DNA of 64,000 nt from Dillenia suffruticosa. Its lineage: Eukaryota; Streptophyta; Magnoliopsida; Dilleniales; Dilleniaceae. Of the stretch, positions 1 through 11,929 are shown piece by piece (positions within the stretch are counted from its first letter, which is position 1; the number at the start of each line of letters is the position of its first letter). The stretch is from contig JAVTVX010000010.1 of assembly GCA_033439265.1 (NCBI GenBank), positions 17,267,490 to 17,331,489 on the forward strand, written 5' to 3'. The notes beneath the pieces were generated by a model. That model ran no database searches, was not told the DNA's origin, and worked only from the letters and a program-made list of their open reading frames with translations. The position numbers and the translations under genes were made by a program.

Positions 1-1150
1 ATCGGGTTTTAAATTTTTTATTGTCTCATTACATAAAAGATAAAACATGATTCTGATGTTTTTCTTTCATGGCCATTAGCTACTTAAAAAAAAAGGGCGT
101 ACCCAGTGCCGAAGCTCCCACATTATGGGGTCTAGGGAAGGGAATACCTAGGCAGCCTTCCCCTTGCTTTTTTTGCAAGGAGGCTTATTCGAACCCTGGA
201 CCTCCAGGACACAATGGAGAGACTCCACCATTGCGCCAGGCCCGCCCTTCGACCATTAGCTACTAGTACAAGATAATTATATTTCAGTTCTTAGATAAAT
301 ATAGATTGTGTTTGTGATGTATTTCATAAAATATAGTCTATATAATTCATGGATGGTGCATCTTAATCCTAACTTTTCTATACTTTTTCGAATGTTTATG
401 CATTGCTACTCAGCTAGTTTGGACCTCAAATGTTAGTACAATCTTCTTAAGATATTAGGTTGACTTTACGTTAGAAAATTATTGAGTCAACTCTGGAAAA
501 CAAATGTAGCAATTAACTTTATTAATACCATATTTATCTTTGAATATTCAAAACCACAATGTATTTAACGTAGGGGAAGGGTTTTAGTCCAATTAGAACT
601 TAAAAATTATAGTTAGAAAGGGGTGATTGTAGTTGGAACGGTGACAATGTTTAAGGAAATCAAATAATATTTTTTATTAAGAGAGAAAATCAATAGTATT
701 ATTAAGAAAGTATTACTAATATCCTAGTTAGGATAAACCTAAATTTTAAACTAAGAAATTTCTAATTATTTAAAATTTCCTACATAGTTAGATAAAATAA
801 AAAAGAAGAAGAGAAACTCACTAAATAGAAAGCTAAATAAAGTAGGAGAATTAATAGAAAAGTAAAACTATGAAACTTTTCAATTTCTCGGATGTTCTTA
901 TATGAGAATCTCTTAATTGTCTCCCTTTTTTTGTTCTCCACCTCTCCAACTTTCTCTCTCTCCTCTCCAACCCCTTTGAGTTTAATAGTAGTTTGATCTA
1001 ATTATCTTTCTTACCTCTCATCATTATCAAATCTTTGTACACTTTCTTAAGACATTATCGTCTCCACCTCTTTAAAATTCAAAATATATAACCGTCACGA
1101 AACAATGTGCTTTTTCTTGAGTTTTCATCTTATATCTCCTTCTATCATCA
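1..1150. repeat. AT-rich dispersed repeat, copy A
   Basis: This stretch reads as a diverged duplicate of the DNA at 6735-8130 and 8630-9480. Shared landmarks in the same order are a 'tttaaattttttatt' start, a run ending in 'ttcataaaatatagtct', blocks about 'aaataaagaaggaaaattaatagaaaa', a 'gtctccctttttttgttc' block, and a 'ttaccacctct/ccacctctt' block near the end. No coding capacity is visible. The family is not recognised. A SINE is inserted in this copy only. Confidence 0.65.
85..252 (-). mobile_element. tRNA-derived SINE, Au-like
   Basis: Read on the minus strand, the element has an A-box-like 'ggcgcaatggtgg' (225-237) and a B-box-like 'ggttcgaat' near 187-199, as expected of a pol III promoter. 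It ends in a short T tract (seen as AAAAAAAAA on the plus strand), which is the usual tail of plant Au SINEs rather than poly(A). The 12-base direct repeat ccattagctact flanks it at 73-84 and 253-264, a clean target-site duplication. The element looks close to full length. Confidence 0.82.
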
Positions 1151-2558
1151 TTTTGGGATTGCTACTTTGCCTTTTGATTTCAAATCTTTTTTTTTTCATG
1201 TGTGCGCTACACGTGAATAGGAATAAAGGACTGAACAGGAAGACTACAGCTTTGAGAGCTTGGTGAGTAAACAAAATAAAATAATAATTGAATAACTATA
1301 ACAATAATCTTAACATAAACTGTTAAGTGAAATTTAAAAAATTCAATTCATTTAACAAAATGTGGGCCTTGCTACGTGTCCTGGAAAGTAAACAATTAAG
1401 TAAAATAAAATGACCTATAAAACAAAACAAATAAATAAATAAGCAACTGAAAAGTTAAATCGTCTACAAATTTTAACGACACGACAACAACAGGAGGCAG
1501 AAAGAAGTGGTGGTGGAAAGATTGAGCTCAGGTGATGATGTCTTGGATTAGAGTAAACATCAAAAAGCAACTAGAGACCCAAACAAAAATCAGCAGTGGC
1601 TGGACTCGGAATTTCCTGTGATGATACCTTAAACACAAAGGCATTGGAATTGATGGCAACAAAATCAAGCGAAGGCAGCTAGAAAATGAAAAGAGAGTGA
1701 AAGGAATTGAAATAGTGACTGCAACGATGATAGAAGAAATTGAGGACAACGAGGAAGTTTTCCCCACCTGCTATCACCTGCCATAACTCCCCTCTTATCC
1801 TATCTTTTTTCTTTTTCTTTTTAATGTTCTCGTTCCCTTTTATAGAATTTCCATCCCTTGGCCCACAAAACCTTCCTTCTTCAATTCAATGGCTAAATCT
1901 TCTTGTTTCCATTTCATCTTCAAAATTTTTTCCTTTTCCTCTTCAATCACTTGCAAGACACTCTTCCCTGGTTTTTGTTCTTCTTGTCTGCTGTGACTAT
2001 TTCTCCTTTTCAAGATAACTCTAGCTCTCTACTTTATTCCCAAACAACAGCGTTTCTTTTCTCTCATTTAAAGCATCTCGATACTCATATTCTTCTTCTG
2101 CGTGTTGAACTTGTATTGCTCTCTTGAATTGGCATTGGACTTGGGCTTGACAGATTTGGTGGGATTTTTCTCAAATTGATCTTGAACTTGGATTTCAATG
2201 TTGACCTTAGACTTTTCATTGAAAATTCCAAAATTTGTACCTATGCATCTGCAGTAGGCTAACATGAAAGCCTATTTCATCATTCCAGAAATTCTAGTGC
2301 CGTTTCTTGTCTCAAAGAAAAGGAGACATTAACTGCCTAAAACTATGGGATGGAGCTCTTGGTTATGCACACGCCACCAAGTCGGAGACACCAATCAGTT
2401 CATCTTGTTATTCAAATGAGCCAAATTTAATGGGGTTATTAGGATTTTGGTGAAGAAAATTAGCATGGATCGAGTTTGAAAGAACCGAACAACTTTTTTT
2501 TTTTTCCTGTGTGTGATTTGATTTCGCAGGCAATAAAACCTTTGAAACCAACCAGGCC
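1151..2558. other. Intergenic, no gene recognised
   Basis: AT-rich sequence with pyrimidine-rich patches around 1800-2100. Short reading frames on both strands have low-complexity Ser/Phe/Leu composition and no recognisable motif. The right end may include decayed 5' sequence of the GH36 gene that follows. Confidence 0.5.
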
Positions 2559-5290
2559 TTTACCTGGTTCGCATGCATGCTGAGACAAAACCATTTGAAG
2601 AAATCAGCGAGGCTGTCATGGAGTCCATCTTAAAATCTTTTCTGTTTGCTCAGCTGCATCAACATATTCCTTAGAATGATTCATGATGAAGTATGATTTT
2701 TAATGGATGATGAAACAGGGCAGTGGAAAAACACATGCAAATACTCCTTCACCATGAGAAGAAAAAGGTAAGAACTTTCGTGTGGTTTTTGTTGAGAAAT
2801 TGCTTACATATTTGGAAAGGAAAAGTTATATATCTTAAATTGTTTCCCTTTTCCTTGGTTTGGCCGGTGCACATGGGATGCCTTTTACACTGATGTCTCC
2901 GCTGAAGGTGTCGATGAGGGCCCTAGAAGGTAATTAAACATTTGGTTCATAATTATGGACGTAATTGGTTTGAATCAGGTTCCATATTATATGACTTTGT
3001 GAAGGTGCTCTAAATGCTTTGCTTTGTTATCACTGCAGTTTATCTGGGAAGAACTCCTCCATGCTTCCTTATCATAGATGATGGCTGGCAGCAGATTGGG
3101 AGTGAAGGCAAGGATGCCAAGTGCGTTGTGCAAGCAGGAGCCACAATGACATTTTACATGACCTCCCTGTCACAGATTATGTCTCGAACCCTTGCTTAAC
3201 TTGTAAAAGGAGAAAACGACTTCGTAGAAATAGACATGTTTAAATAATTCAAAATTTTCGTCACTATTTTGTCATAGTTAAACCATTCATTTATTATTAA
3301 ATGAATTTATTTCCTTGCAGGTCTGCAAGCAGAATGACATGAATGAAAGAGAATGCAAAATCCCAAAAGAACAACCCAAAGGATGACTAGACACTGGGCT
3401 TGAAGCTTGTTCTGGATGACGCCAAGCAATGACACCATGTCAAGTAAGTGGTCCAACACACTATTTTTCTGCTACCCGTTTCCCTCCCCTGTTGATAGAG
3501 CTATATCATCACCACTGTTTGACATAATAGGAGATTCATGAGTGATTTACTTGAGCTTAGATTTTGATTCAACAGTTGGGCTAGTCTATTGGTGATCCAA
3601 ATTCATAAATAATGTAATTTAATTCTCGTATGACTTGGTGAAATTAGAACACGAGATCATTTATTCCTTTCGGATTTCTTCAAGTCTCTGGTTCTAGCAT
3701 AATTTCCCATAGAATGCTTAAATGGACATCTTTATTGTACTCATCTATCCTTTCAATTAGCTTCATGGTGGAAGACGTAAGAGTTTGTTAAGATTAGGAA
3801 ATATTGACCTATGTCTGTGGCCAGAGTTTTCTTTTAGGAACATTTACCCGCCAAAGCATATTTTTATAAATGACCTATATTGTGATTTAAAATGGTACTG
3901 TGCTCTTTAACTTTCCATGAGCGAGTGAATAATAGGTTTTGTCTTTTGGATGACGTGAATTTGGTTAGCTTAGCCTCCAATAATTTATATAGGGAATGAA
4001 GAAGTAAAGATTTTCCATTTTGAAGTTCTAACTCTACATTTCTAACGAATTTTGAACACGAATGTGTATGTATGGCATGCTCTGGCTGGTTAATGGGGCG
4101 AGTGAAGCCAGCAGCTGGTGGTATGGAACACTATACAGGCATTGGCATGCCCAGTACAATCCACTGGCGTGATGGGAAATCAATCAGACATTGTCATGGA
4201 CAGCCTATCAGGGTTCATGGCCTTGGTCTAGTTCACCCAAATAAGGTCTTCAACTTTTGCAATGAGCTTCAAGCAACATGTGGAGTAGATGGAGTGAAAG
4301 TCGATGTGCAGAATATTATAGAGACACTTGGTGCTACACATGGCGGCAGAGTTTCTCTTACACGTAGTTACCACCAGGCCCTTGAAGCATCCATCGCAAG
4401 AAACTTCTTGGACAGTGGTTGCATTGTTTGTATCCGTCATAACATGGATATGCTTTGTAGTCCCAAGGAAACTGCTGCAGTGAGAGCTTTGGATGACTTT
4501 TACCCACAAGATGCTGCTTCCCACACCATTCGTATTTCACTTGTTGCCTACAATTTGATCTTGTGGTTTGGGTCTTGAAAATATATGTGAACTGTAAGGG
4601 AACATTAGGTGTCTTTTAAGATCTTAAAGAAACGGCATTAATGGAGAGAACTTTACTTTGCAGGGCCTGCTGAATATCATGCTGCAGCTCAATTGGTGGA
4701 TGTCCAATCTGTTTTAGGTATGGATCAATTATTTTGGATACCTAGGTTCGAAGTCTTGTACTCACTCTGACAACGAAAACCAACGGGTGTCCATTTTTCA
4801 CGTGAACAGTGATAAGCCAGGAACCAGGAACCACAACTTTGAACTTTTGAAGAAGCTGGTGTTGCCAGATGGATCAGTTCTACAAGCCCAACTACCTGCA
4901 GGCCCGCATGTGATTGCTTATTTGCTGATGCAGCAAGTGATGGAACAAGGTTTGCTAGTTTACTATGCTGCTTGGTGTAAGGTTCAGAAGAAGACTCCCT
5001 TCCAGGATGCATCTCCTGGCACTTTAACCGGTTCTGTTCGTGCTTCCAATGTTGATCGTATTGCTTCAGTTGCTGGGCTGGAATGGAGTGGGGATGTGGT
5101 GGTTTACTCGTACAGATCAGGTCATTTTCTCTTTCCATGATTAGAATATACATGTTAGGGATTTTAACAACATCCTAAAGCTTTACCTCTGAATCCTAGG
5201 AGAGGTGATTTGATTGCCTAAAGATACATCACTGCTAGTGACACTCATGGTTCTTGAATATGAACTTTTTCACTTCTGTCCCGTTAAGGT
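2559..5290 (+). pseudogene. Raffinose synthase family (GH36) pseudogene
   Basis: Pieces of a raffinose synthase / seed-imbibition-type alpha-galactosidase homologue lie in the correct order on the plus strand. They include a 'VEKHMQ' block near 2720, '[15 protein letters not shown]' near 2873, 'FLIIDDGWQQIGSE' near 3060, 'KENAKFQKNNP' near 3345, a long block with '[18 protein letters not shown]' at 4072-4578, 'HNFELLKKLVLPDGS' near 4835, 'GTLTGSVRASNVDRIASV' near 5020 and 'VLEYELFHFCPVK' near 5255. Introns are still in place, so this is a decayed gene copy and not a processed one. It is broken: the '[11 protein letters not shown]' segment before 4072 has a frame change and a stop, the 'KDD' segment near 3385 has a stop, and several exons are incomplete. 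The intact family makes or breaks raffinose-type oligosaccharides from galactinol and sucrose; this copy should make no such enzyme. Confidence 0.88.
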
Positions 5291-5325
5291 GAGTCCCATC
5301 TCATGATCCAATCTATGGCCACCGT

Positions 5326-5334
5326 TGGGGGGGG

Positions 5335-5381
<47 letters not shown>
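5326..5381. repeat. G run followed by (GA)n microsatellite
   Basis: About eleven G residues run directly into roughly 22 GA units. It lies just past the last recognisable GH36 exon. Confidence 0.97.
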
Positions 5382-5384
<3 letters not shown>

Positions 5385-5924
5385 GAGGGAGGAATTAATC
5401 ACTTTCCTTTTAGCGGGGTTCGTCTAAATCAAGAAGTTGGGAACTTATATTTTGATTAACGCTTCAATAAGCAGCATAAAATTGTATTGAAACCATTTGA
5501 AAATCCCGTTATACGCATGAATCAATTGGAATAGAGAATTTAGAATTAGAGAAACAACTAGCTTTGCTTTAGAGTGTGGGCGCAGGGGAGAGAAAGTGTG
5601 GGGGAGAGAGAGCTAATTCTGTTATGTTATATATAAAGGGAAGAAACGGGGTTCATTTTTAGGTATGATCCCTTAGACTTTGATCCCAGAACAAAGTCCA
5701 TTAAGTTACTGGTTTCATGCACTTCTCTGATGGTCAACTACTTGTAACTATTCCATTTGCTTGCAGTGAAGAGCCCTAGACAAGTTGCCCTGTTCAGGCA
5801 TCAAAAGGGCACAAGTCCTGTCTTTGATCAACCTTGAACAACATGCAAACAAAGCTTGGTACAACCGTTACAGCTCTTCTGCTCGCCTTTTTTTATATTA
5901 TTTCAAGTAGATGATTTCCTATTA
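5382..5924. other. Intergenic, ends in LINE target site
   Basis: No gene is recognised. The last 21 bases (5904-5924) are the left copy of the target-site duplication of the RTE LINE. Confidence 0.5.
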
Positions 5925-6712
5925 CAACAACAACAACAAACCGAGTCTTATTCCCAAAATTTGGGGTCGGCCATTTGAGAGACAAATTTGTATAAAATAG
6001 AAAAAAGAGAAAAACAAGAATAAAATATATATAGAGAAAAATAAATAAAAAGGAAAAGAAAATAAAGAAAAATAAGAGAAAAATAAAATAAAAATAAATA
6101 AAAGTTAATAGATAAATATCATAAATATATTGATTTAATTTGTGCGGATTCTATTACGCCATCCATTTCTATCTAAAACCATTTTCTCTTTTAAACCCTT
6201 AACCTCCATGTCTTTACGGATAACTTACATCCAAGTTTTCAATGGTCTACCTCTACGTTTTACTAGATCTTCTATAATTAAATTCTATGTTCTCCTAACT
6301 AGTGCATCTTTAGGTCTTCTTTGCACATGCTCGAACCACCTCAAACGACACTCTCGCACCTTATCCACAATTGAACTAACTCCCAACTTGTTACGAATCT
6401 TTTCATTTCTAATTTTATCTTTTTTAGTTTTTTAACACATTCATCTAAGCATTCTCATTTCTGTTATAGCAATTTTTTGTTCTTCTTGTTGTTTAATAGC
6501 CCAACACTCAGTACCATACAATAGTGTAGGTCTAACCGTGGTTTTATAGAACTTTCTCTTCAGGTGTAATGGTATCGTCCGATCACAAAGAACTCCGGAT
6601 GCCTTTCTCCATTTCATCCAACCCGATTGAATCCTATGGTTCACATCTCCATCTATATTGTCATCATTTTGAATAATAGAGTCTAGATATCTAAATCGGT
6701 CATTTTTGGGGA
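5925..6712 (-). mobile_element. RTE-type LINE, 5'-truncated
   Basis: The minus strand carries the C-terminal part of a non-LTR reverse transcriptase: 'FRYLDSIIQND', 'HRIQSGWMKWRKASGVLCD', 'KFYKTTVRPTLLYGTECWA' and 'EMRMLR' (6441-6737 frame). These are typical of plant RTE elements. The 3' end reads '...ccccaaattttgggaataagactcggtttgttgttgttgttg' in pieces, that is, the family's TTG-repeat tail, at 5925-5990. The perfect 21-base repeat caagtagatgatttcctatt(a) is present at 5904-5924 and 6713-6733. So this is one target-primed insertion of about 790 bp, truncated at its 5' end within the reverse transcriptase. The reading frame stops early past the 'EMRMLR' motif, so the copy is inactive. Confidence 0.92.
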
Positions 6713-6734
6713 CAAGTAGATGATTTCCTATTAT

Positions 6735-7490
6735 CATATTTAAATTTTTTATTATCTAATTGCATAAAATATAGATCTCCAAGTGCAAGAAAATTATATT
6801 TTAGCTTTTATATAAAATATAGATTGTGTTTGTTATATATTTCATAAAATATAGTCTGGTAGCTCATAATTTGTCCATCTTAGTCCTAACCTTTCTCTTT
6901 ACATGTTAATACAAACTTCTTGATATATTAGGTTTGCTTTAGGAAATTATTGAGGAAAGTGTGGAAAACCAATCTAGCAATTAGCTTCATTAATGGCACA
7001 TCTATTTTTTGAACATTCAAAACTATAATAAATTTGACACAGGGGAATGGTTCAAGGCAATTTGAACCTAATAGTTATGGTTACAATAGGTGATTGTAGT
7101 CAAAATGGTAAGTAAGTGTAAAGAAGATCAAATAAAATTCTTTATTGAAAGAGAAATTCAATAATAATATTGAAAAATGACTACTATTATTTTAGTTAGG
7201 AAAAATCTTAATTCGAGACTAAAAACGTTTTATTTACCTAATATTTTCTAAATAGTTAAATAAAATAGAAAAAAATAATAGAAACTTAATAGAAACCTAA
7301 ATAAAGAAGGAAAATTAATAGAAAACTAAAATTTTTCAATTTTTCAATTTCTTAAATGCTTTTGTAATGGAATCTCTTTCACATGTTGGGTATATTAGAG
7401 TAATATGAAACCATGCATGCATGCCTTTATGCTTAAATGTCTTAAATGTCTCTCTTTTTTGTTCACCACCTCTCATACACTTCTCTTTGT
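6735..7490. repeat. AT-rich dispersed repeat, copy B
   Basis: Diverged duplicate of copy A (1-1150), starting right after the RTE target duplication. It lacks the SINE found in copy A, so it serves as an approximate empty site. Its right part (about 7080-7490) is repeated again in tandem in the next copy. Confidence 0.7.
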
Positions 7491-8130
7491 AGTCAGAACG
7501 GTAAGTAAGCGCGAAGAAAATCAAATAAAATTCTTTATTGAAAGAGAAATTCAATAATAATATTAAAAAATGACTACTATTGTTTTAGTTAGGATACACC
7601 TTAATTTTAGATTAAAAATTTTCTAATAACCTAATATTTTCTAAATACTTAAATAAAATAGAAAAAAATAATAAAAACTTAATAGAAACCCAAATAAAGA
7701 AGGAAAATTAATCAAAAACTAAAACTTTGAAACTTTTCAATTTCTTAAATGTTTTTGTATCGGAATCTCTTTCACATGTTGGGTATATTAGAGTAATATG
7801 AAACCATACATGCATGCCTTTATGCTTAAATGTCTTAAATGTCTCCCTTTTTTGTTCACCACCTCTCATACACTTCTCTTTCTTTCCTCTCCAACCCTTT
7901 TGAGTTTAATAGTAGTAAATTAGATCAAGTTCGATTGGTTTCAGGTTTGGCTCTGGTCTGTTTGCTAAACAAGTCAAGTTTGTCTGCGTACTTTATACTC
8001 ATTTATGAATTAAGACGTTCATGGCTTATTTGCAACTCTACATGCTCCCCTCATCTTGGCCTCTAATTACGAGACATTTTAGCAAAATCACTCTAAGCAT
8101 AACTATTTTTTCCTTTCTTTTTCCTAACTC
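7491..8130. repeat. AT-rich dispersed repeat, copy B'
   Basis: This tandem duplicate of about 7080-7490 shares 'ggtaagtaag', 'aaattctttattgaaagagaaattcaataataat' in pieces, 'cacatgttgggtatattagagtaatatgaaacca' in pieces, and 'catgcctttatgcttaaatg'. It continues further right than copy B, into a block ('ctaaacaagtcaagttt', 'tctaattacgagac') that is also seen in copy C. Confidence 0.75.
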
Positions 8131-8629
8131 CTCTTACATCAACTATTCTCTTGAGTTTAGTTCCTGTGTAACACACTTTTTTCTTTGCATTTTTATTCTA
8201 TATATTTCTAATTTTCTCGCCCATTTTTGTCTTTTTGACATAAAACTATAAGTTATGTTAGAATTAAATTTATTACATATATAATTTCATCTTATTTCTA
8301 TTTTTCAACTATACAACTCATTCCTTCCCTTTCTTCTCAAGCATGCCCTCGTGGCTATCAAACAATTTTGGAAGTTTTATTTCTCTGTGTTCAAATATAT
8401 CATGAGATCAGATGAAAGAGCCGATTAAATTTACTTAGACTTAGAAATTGAAAGTTTTGAAGTAAAATAAATCTAAAATTATAGAACCAAAATTTAGATG
8501 AGAAATATATGTAAAAATATTCTAAATAAATTTACATGCCTATATTATTTTAAAGAAAATTACACAACTATGAAAGTATGGACTACCCAAGATTAGGAAT
8601 AAAAAAGTGAAAATAGGGAAAATGAACTT
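8131..8629. other. AT-rich intergenic
   Basis: Nothing recognisable. Possibly a diverged internal part of the repeat family. Confidence 0.4.
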
Positions 8630-9480
8630 TGGTGATGATGACTAATGGCTTGGATTAGTCTGAAACAGTGTGAAATTGGAACCTAGTAAAGAAGGAAAAC
8701 TAATAGAAAAATAAAAATTTGAAACTTTCCAATTTCTTGAATATTCTTGTATCATGATCTCTTTCACATGAGGGGACATATTAGAGAAATATGAAACCAT
8801 GCCTGCAAGCATGCTTAAATGTCTTCATTGTCTCCCTTTTTTTGTTCTTCACCTCCCTATCTTTCTTTTTCTTTCCTCTCCATAGTTGCAAATTAAATTA
8901 AATATCTTTCTTACCTCTTATTGTCATGAAATGTTTATACGATTTTTTAAATTAATATCTTCCTCTCCACCTCTTAAATTTATTAATTGCATTTCAAAAA
9001 TTTAACCATCATGAGGCAATGTGACTTTTCTTTAGTTTTCAATCTCCTATCTTCACTTTTTCTCTTTTCAACTCTTTTACAACTTTCTTTTTATTGCATT
9101 CTTTTTATTTTTATTTTATTTATTTTTTCAAATATTTTTGCCTTTTTCAACTATTGTTGTGTAAAATGCTAGAATATCTTGTATTTTGACAACAAAATGT
9201 GAAGCTTCCCTTAGAGTTGCAAACAATGTGAACTCCTTGCCAGGGGTTCATTTGAGAGTTATTCATTAAAAAAATGTACGGCTTAAGTTTGGCCTAATAT
9301 GTATGTAACAACGTTTTGAGTTCAGCTTGGGTCAGTTAGCTAAACAAGTTGAGTTTAGTTATCTACATAGACTTATTAATGGATCAATTTCTGGCTTATT
9401 TGTAACCCTACATGCTCGATTGCGTCTGGTGTCTAATTATGAAATGCTCTAGTAAAATCACTCTCTGTGTCATATTATGG
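8630..9480. repeat. AT-rich dispersed repeat, copy C
   Basis: A more diverged copy. Blocks in order match copies A and B': 'aaagaaggaaaactaatag', 'gaaactttccaatttcttg', 'cttaaatgtcttcattgtct', the 'atctttcttacctctta' block seen in copy A near 1000, and the 'gctaaacaagttgagttt ... tgtctaattatgaaatg' block seen in copy B' near 7960-8080. Confidence 0.65.
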
Positions 9481-10388
9481 ATGCTTATCCTATGAAAACT
9501 TTTTTGCAGTTTGTTAATGATAGGGTGGTGGTGATGGGTGATATGTGTTATCCTATGAGTTCATCATATTAAATGTACTATTACCGAATTGGTTATCTTT
9601 TTTGTTCTGGGGCAGTGGCATTGAAGCTTTGCCATATAACAGTAAAGGTTCACATCGTACCCTTCTCTGAATTCTGTGAATATTTATAAGCACTTTGTAA
9701 TGCCTAAATAAGCTTCAATTTCAATTTGTAACTTCCAAAATTTGTCAAAATTTCTTAGTTAACTACTTTAATTTATTACACATTATTCAATTTTTAATAT
9801 TGTCATGACTTGTTTTAGCAATAGTTCCTATAATCTCCCCTTACCCTATGCCAAAAGAAAAAAGTATATTATCTCATACACGATGTCTGTGCTCATGAAT
9901 TGTCTTGCAAGTTCGTTGTTTATTGAATTTTTAGGATAAAGTAAACTATTTAGCATTAAGATCATAATGGATTACCCCAGTGCAATGGTGGCCCTTTCAG
10001 TGCTAATATCTGCTGCCACAGATGATGTGAGTAAACATGAGAACATCTAACATGGATTTAATAAGATTATGTCATTAATCGTCTCATTGTACAGTAAATT
10101 TGATCGATTGCATAGACATGAAATTGAAGATTGATCGGTCCTCTGGAGGCATAATTGATATTGTTTATAATGAAAGAATGTCATATTGCAACTATGTATA
10201 ATGCCATGAGTTGTCATTTTGTGTGTTTAGGAGCAAGATTGTTCATCTGACAGAATTTTGAGTAAGGGGCAGCTTTTGGAGAATATGATGCCAGCACTGA
10301 AAGGCCTTGTGGTGAGCAACCGTCAATCTTGATCAAGTTGAAGCCTCAAAAGCCATGTTGACATGATGGCAAGCTTCCGTAGCACATA
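9481..10388. other. No gene recognised; possible coding remnants
   Basis: Short stretches near 9970-10030 and 10232-10310 on the plus strand look exon-like: an open frame followed by a GT and, for the second, preceded by a T-rich tract and AG. They match no family I know. The rest is AT-rich. Confidence 0.3.
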
Positions 10389-10886
10389 GCAGGTAGTTGT
10401 CATTTTTCTTGTTTTTGAAATATAATTAACGGGAATATATCCTTTCTGCTGGCTTATTGAAGCAGTCAAGCAAATTTAAACATAAGATGCAAAAACAAGA
10501 TTATTCTCTAGGCTTGGAATTCTAATTTCAAGTACAGTCACTCTATCTTGTTTTCCCCCGCAGGTAGTTGTCATTGTTCTTCTTTTTGGAATATAACTAA
10601 TGGGAATACTGCCGGCTTATTGAAGCATTCTAGCAAATTTAAACATAAGACGCAAAAACAAGATGATCCTCTAGGCTTGGAATTCTAATTTCAAGTACAG
10701 TCACTCTATCTTGTTTTCCCCCCGCAGGTAGTTGTTATTGTTCTTCTTTTTGAAATATAACTAATGGGAATACTGCTGGCTTATTGAAGCATTCTAGCAA
10801 ATTTAAACATAAGACGCAAAAACAAGATTATCCTCTAGGCTTGGAATTCTAATTTCAAGTACAGTCACTCTATCTTGTTTTCCCCC
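10389..10886. repeat. Tandem repeat, three units of about 165 bp
   Basis: Units start at 10389, 10560 and 10724 (171, 164 and about 163 bases). Each begins with gcaggtagttgt and ends with 'tcactctatcttgttttccccc'-type sequence. The second and third are nearly identical; the first is more diverged and has a small insertion. The start of each unit resembles a splice acceptor followed by a donor (pyrimidines-gcag|gtag), so the unit may derive from intron DNA. Confidence 0.93.
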
Positions 10887-11929
10887 TTTCTGTTGATCCC
10901 AAGTAGTTCTTTGTTGTATCTGCACACGTGTGCAAGGGTTTTGGTGCAGGGGTTTTGCTCTTTAAGAGTTACTCTTGGAATGTAAACCACTCTTAGTGAG
11001 GCTAACTTAACAATGTAGCTGTAGCAGATCCCTTAATTGAGATGACGGAAACCTCAATCTATTGTCGTAAGGTGAAACTAGGTCAAAGGTAAAATAAAGT
11101 TGTAAGCAGTGTGTTATGTACTTGAGTGCTCAGATGTACATAATATCATTCATGAAGTACCTGCGAAGATGTGTGAACTCGCATAGAAATGTCTCTGCCT
11201 TTGTCACTTTGGCAGGTCATGGTTTTGCTTGTTTGTTTTTCTTTTTTTTTGGGGGGGGGGGTTGGTACTGATGTCTTTCTTGAGGGTCATCCATCAAGCA
11301 ATGCCTCCTGTAAATTTTTCTAGCATATTAAGATATGATATACATCTTTTTTTTTCTTTTCATTTTCTTAAAACTTGATTCACATTAACCAGCAAACCTT
11401 GATGTCTTAACTACTTCGAAATGGATTTTGAAATTATCATTTACCTCATTTTTCTATTTGTTGCCCAACATTGATAATTATGCATATGATAAGAATAGCT
11501 TATCTAGCATTTTGTTTGTGCCATTGTCTAGTTCCTGTGTCATCTGCTTTTTTCTGTATAATACTGCTGAAAAATTTTGTATGTATTGTATTGCTATAAC
11601 ATTGTTTATAAGAGGTTACATTGTCGTCTAGTCTTTGTCTGATTTGGTGCGTGTAATGTTCTCGGTGGCTCTATTAATGGTTCAGAGGACTCTGGTGGAT
11701 TGGGGAAGCATAAAGAACAGAATTGCAAGTGCCAGTTGAAAAGGTTGATAGGAATGCACACTTCCAATATCTGATCCTTGTTTACATGTATGGGAAATCA
11801 AACAGACCCCAAACATACAAATCCAGGTCATTGTCTGAATCTGATGTCCTTTAAAGCCCTTTTTCAGTAAAATCTGCACCAGCCTTTGTTCCCATAAGTT
11901 GCTGAGCTGTTATCGTAGGCTTTACAGAA
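10887..11929. other. Intergenic with homopolymer tracts
   Basis: Contains T and G runs near 11240-11260. No gene is recognised. Open frames here have intron-like composition. Confidence 0.45.

Noticed and set aside
92-250. Possible tRNA gene because of A and B box motifs
   Set aside because: The length, the T-tract tail, the target duplication and the lack of a cloverleaf show a SINE.
1740-2127. Two overlapping plus-strand frames
   Set aside because: Phe/Ser/Leu-rich translation of a pyrimidine-rich stretch, with no motif, promoter or splice logic.
4228-5153. Minus-strand frames opposite the GH36 pieces
   Set aside because: Shadows of the plus-strand homology; no match of their own.
1-8130. 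Copies A and B as the two ends of one LTR element
   Set aside because: The DNA between them is a host GH36 pseudogene and a separate LINE insertion. No retroelement genes or primer-binding site are seen, and further copies lie next door.
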